From assembly GCA_021300125.1 (NCBI GenBank), contig JAJTHX010000287.1, positions 1-7,604 on the forward strand: 7,604 nt of DNA. Reading direction: 5' to 3'. A program made the translations under genes and the position numbers. The notes beneath the pieces are model-generated. The model made no database searches and was not told the DNA's origin. It worked only from the letters and a program-made list of their open reading frames with translations. This DNA comes from Betaproteobacteria bacterium. Its GTDB lineage: Bacteria; Pseudomonadota; Gammaproteobacteria; Burkholderiales; SG8-41. Below, one piece after another: positions 5,605-7,604 of this stretch; positions within the stretch are counted from its first letter, which is position 1; each line of letters opens with the position of its first letter.

Positions 5605-6393
5605 ATGTGCCTGATCCTGTTCAGCTGCGGCGCACACCGTTTTTTTTCGCTGGTGGTTGCGGCCAACCGCGACGAACACCATGCCCGCCCTGCCGCCGCG
5701 GCGGCATTCTGGCCGGATCATCCACATATCTATGCCGGCCGCGACCTTGAAAAAGGCGGCAGCTGGATGGGTATCAGCACCCGGGGCCGTTTTTGCGCGA
5801 TCACCAACTTTCGCGAAGGCCGCGCCGGTCCAGCCGCTCCGCGCTCCCGCGGCGATATCGTCAGCGGCTTTCTCGCAGGTGAAATGCCAGCCGCCCCCTA
5901 TCTGGAAGCGCTTGCTGCCGATGCCGGTGACTACAACCCCTTCAGCGTGGTTGCAGGCGATCTGGGTGGACTGCATGCCTGGTCAAACCGCAGTGATACC
6001 GCGCCCCGCCGCATCGCCGATGGCGTGCACGGACTGAGCAACCACCTGCTCGATACGCCATGGCCCAAGGTCAGTGCCGGCGTTGCTGCATTGTCCTCGA
6101 CTCTGGACGAGCAGGATGTCGACACCATCGCCGGCACGATGTTCAGCCACTTGGCCGGACGCGATGTGGTGCCAGATGCTGCGCTGCCCGAGACCGGTGT
6201 CGGCCTGCAGCGGGAGCGCGAACTGTCGCCCCCTTTCATCACCGGCGCGCAATATGGCACCCGGACCTCAACCCTGCTGCTGGTCGGTCGGGATGGGACG
6301 GTATTTTTCCACGAAAAACGCTATGGCCCGGAGGGCATTCAGACCGGAGAGGACTTGCGCGCGTTTCGTATCGATCCGGCTGTCACAGCCTGA
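5605..6393 (+). CDS. NRDE family protein (TANGO2 homologue)
   Basis: Cytosolic protein of 262 residues, the normal family length. The family is named for the Asn-Arg-Asp-Glu motif, seen here at 21-24 in VVAANRDEHHARPA. The N-terminus MCLI places Cys2 as the first residue after Met removal, as in the Ntn-hydrolase-like fold predicted for the family. Further conserved stretches are GGSWMGIS (51-58), AITNFRE (65-71), SRGDIV (81-86), GLSNHLLDTPWPKV (143-156) and YGTRTSTLLLV (217-227). Eukaryotic TANGO2 has been linked to haem handling and metabolic stress; the bacterial role is not settled. The ATG lies 16 bp after the DUF4936 stop, and AGGAG (5588-5592) overlaps that stop but is 12 bases away, rather far. 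A run of eight T (5640-5647) lies in codons 12-15. The last 11 bases overlap the end of the convergent GNAT gene. Confidence 0.92.
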   Translation: MCLILFSCGAHRFFSLVVAANRDEHHARPAAAAAFWPDHPHIYAGRDLEKGGSWMGISTRGRFCAITNFREGRAGPAAPRSRGDIVSGFLAGEMPAAPYLEALAADAGDYNPFSVVAGDLGGLHAWSNRSDTAPRRIADGVHGLSNHLLDTPWPKVSAGVAALSSTLDEQDVDTIAGTMFSHLAGRDVVPDAALPETGVGLQRERELSPPFITGAQYGTRTSTLLLVGRDGTVFFHEKRYGPEGIQTGEDLRAFRIDPAVTA

Positions 6394-6814
6394 GTCGCAT
6401 GCGCCGGTGCGGGATGCCCGCATCGTCAAACTCATCCCCCTCGACAAGGAAACCGCGCCGCGCATAGAAACCGAGTGCATGGGTCTGCGCGTTGAGTGCG
6501 ATTTCCGCCAGGCCGCGCGCACGCGCCGCATCCAGCAGCGCATCAAGCAATGCCCCGCCCACACCGTGTTTGCGCCAGTCCCTGACCACGGCCATGCGTC
6601 CGACATGGCCATCCGGCAGCAGGCGCCCCGTACCGATGGCCTGGCCTGCCGCATCCTGTGCCAGCACGTGCAGGGAAACCGCATCCCACTCGTCCCATTC
6701 AAGCTGCTCGGGCACCCCCTGCTCCTCGACAAACACCTGCCGCCGCACGGCCTGCAGTGCCGCAGCATCGCGCAACCAGGAAGCGTAACCCAACTCATAA
6801 CGCAGGCTGTCCAT
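6383..6814 (-). CDS. GNAT family N-acetyltransferase
   Basis: Cytosolic acetyl-CoA-dependent acyltransferase of 143 residues; the acceptor substrate is unknown. The fold is visible in order: RRQVFVEEQGVP (24-35, typical of the ElaA/YjcF-like subgroup), IGTGRLLPDG (60-69), then motif A with strand HVGRMAVV (70-77) and the pyrophosphate-binding loop RKHGVGGALL (81-90, R-x-x-G-x-G). LNAQTHALGFYARRGF (107-122) follows, with Tyr117 where the family often has its general acid. The protein is complete. The ATG (6812-6814) is fixed from above by an in-frame TAA formed by the palindrome at 6823-6830. It is divergent from the aldolase gene with only 21 bp between the start codons, so shared control is likely. 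No Shine-Dalgarno is visible. Its stop overlaps the end of the NRDE gene. Confidence 0.9.
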   Translation of the reverse strand: MDSLRYELGYASWLRDAAALQAVRRQVFVEEQGVPEQLEWDEWDAVSLHVLAQDAAGQAIGTGRLLPDGHVGRMAVVRDWRKHGVGGALLDALLDAARARGLAEIALNAQTHALGFYARRGFLVEGDEFDDAGIPHRRMRLRL

Positions 6815-6822
6815 GGCTGCCG

Positions 6823-6830
6823 ATTATAAT
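6823..6830. promoter_or_regulatory. Palindromic bidirectional -10 element between the GNAT and aldolase genes
   Basis: ATTATAAT is a perfect 8-base palindrome that contains TATAAT on both strands: 6825-6830 on plus, 6828-6823 on minus. It stands in the middle of the 21 bp gap in otherwise GC-rich sequence. Transcription starting the usual distance downstream would begin within one or two bases of the aldolase ATG (6836) and of the GNAT ATG (6814). No good -35 hexamer is visible at 16-18 bp in either direction, and neither gene has a Shine-Dalgarno. The hexamers are exact matches; promoter function is inferred. Confidence 0.55.
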
Positions 6831-6835
6831 GAGCC

Positions 6836-7604
6836 ATGCGCAATCTCTGGGATAAAGTCGCTGCTGGAAACTATGCCACACCGCTGGCGTTGCGTGCCTG
6901 GTCGTCGCGACTGATCGGCAGCAACAGTGAACTGGTGCTGCACGGCGGCGGCAATACGTCCTTCAAGACTGCTGACACGCTTTATGTCAAAGGCACGGGT
7001 TCCGACCTCGGCGCAGTGTGCGAGCGGGATTTCACAGCGCTCGACCTTGCTCAATTGCGTGGCCTGCTGGAGGACACTGCGCTGGATGATGAGGCGGTCA
7101 TGGCACGGATCGACGCCTGCAAGCTTGATGCCGCCGCTCCCAAACCTTCGATTGAAACCCTGCTCCACGCAGTGATCCCGCAGCCCTGGGTCGAGCATGC
7201 GCACGCCGACGCAGTGCTGGCGGTTGCCAATGTCGAAACCTGCGAAGCCACCTGTGCCGAGGTCTTTGGCGATCTGGCGCCTGTGGTGCCGTACCGGCAT
7301 TCCGGCGCAGCACTGGCACGTGCCTGCAAAACCGTCTACGAGTGCTCCGCCACCCGCAACACCATCGGGCTCGTGCTCGCTTTTCATGGCGTGGTGGCCT
7401 TCGGCCGCAACGGACAGGAGTCCTATGCCAACCTGCTGCGGCTGGTGAATCGAGCCGAGGACTGGCTGCAGCATCAGGGCGCCTGGAAACTGCCTGAAGA
7501 GCCATCCCCCGTTACAGTGGCTGCGACCGAAGGCCTGCGCGAGCGCGTTTCCGCGCTGGCGGGTTTTCCGCTGAGCCTGCTCCTCGACAGCAGCCCGCAG
7601 GCCC
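6836..7604 (+). CDS. Class II aldolase/adducin family protein, N-terminal part, cut by the right window edge
   Basis: Likely zinc-dependent class II aldolase acting on a phosphorylated or free sugar derivative; 256 codons are present and the frame is open at the edge. The domain is clear: LVLHGGGNTSFK (33-44) and VKGTGSDL (51-58) resemble the substrate-phosphate-binding part. PSIETLLHA (104-112) supplies the catalytic glutamate Glu107. WVEHAHADAV (118-127) supplies zinc ligands His121 and His123, and FHGVVAFG (183-190) the third, His184. The N-terminus MRNLWDKVAAGNYATPLALRAWSSRLIG is typical of the group of rhamnulose-1-phosphate aldolase-like proteins. Some of these are about 400 residues of aldolase alone; others are fused to a short-chain dehydrogenase and reach nearly 700. 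Which form this is cannot be told from the window. The start is fixed by an in-frame TGA at 6830-6832, two codons upstream. No Shine-Dalgarno precedes the ATG. Confidence 0.85.
   Translation, partial: MRNLWDKVAAGNYATPLALRAWSSRLIGSNSELVLHGGGNTSFKTADTLYVKGTGSDLGAVCERDFTALDLAQLRGLLEDTALDDEAVMARIDACKLDAAAPKPSIETLLHAVIPQPWVEHAHADAVLAVANVETCEATCAEVFGDLAPVVPYRHSGAALARACKTVYECSATRNTIGLVLAFHGVVAFGRNGQESYANLLRLVNRAEDWLQHQGAWKLPEEPSPVTVAATEGLRERVSALAGFPLSLLLDSSPQA

Noticed and set aside
4356..5666. Minus-strand frame of 436 codons antisense to ygfZ and the DUF4936 gene
   Set aside because: Both genes beneath it are recognised families on the plus strand; the antisense product has no recognisable motif and no start signal.
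6824..7474. Minus-strand frame of 216 codons antisense to the aldolase gene
   Set aside because: The plus-strand product has the complete class II aldolase metal and acid residues; the antisense frame also overlaps the GNAT promoter region and has no recognisable domain.

Overview
The window is a compact, GC-rich chromosomal segment with nine protein genes. Seven are complete and two run off the edges. It looks like a proteobacterium, most likely a betaproteobacterium. The reasons are a DUF4936-type protein directly behind ygfZ, a ygfX homologue divergent from ygfZ, a GTP-type PEP carboxykinase, and a YfcG-type glutathione transferase. I see no mobile element, CRISPR array, tRNA, rRNA or phage gene. 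No stretch above 300 bp lacks a gene.

Left block, minus strand (1-2473): a glutathione transferase of the YfcG type is followed 11 bp later by a GTG-started MFS transporter, a likely two-gene operon. After a 113 bp gap comes the N-terminal 159 codons of GTP-dependent PEP carboxykinase (pckG), which leaves the window on the left.

Middle block (2541-4249): a second, unrelated MFS transporter reads rightwards, divergent from yfcG. It ends tail to tail with a ygfX homologue on the minus strand; the two TAA stops share the bases TTAA. ygfX is divergent from ygfZ, as in enterobacteria, but its usual partner sdhE (ygfY) is absent between them.

Right block (4419-6393, plus strand): ygfZ (folate-binding Fe-S cluster assembly/repair factor), a DUF4936 protein and an NRDE/TANGO2-family protein lie 3 and 16 bp apart and form a probable operon. 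Its theme may be metallocofactor (Fe-S, perhaps haem) maintenance; that is inference. The NRDE gene overlaps by 11 bp the end of a convergent GNAT acetyltransferase.

Right edge (6383-7604): the GNAT gene and a class II aldolase gene (partial at the right edge) diverge from start codons only 21 bp apart. That gap holds the palindrome ATTATAAT, a perfect -10 hexamer on both strands, so close to both ATGs that both mRNAs could be leaderless. This, the sdhE-less ygfX, and the possible cofactor role of DUF4936 beside YgfZ and NRDE are the observations most worth following. The rest is ordinary housekeeping and accessory metabolism.
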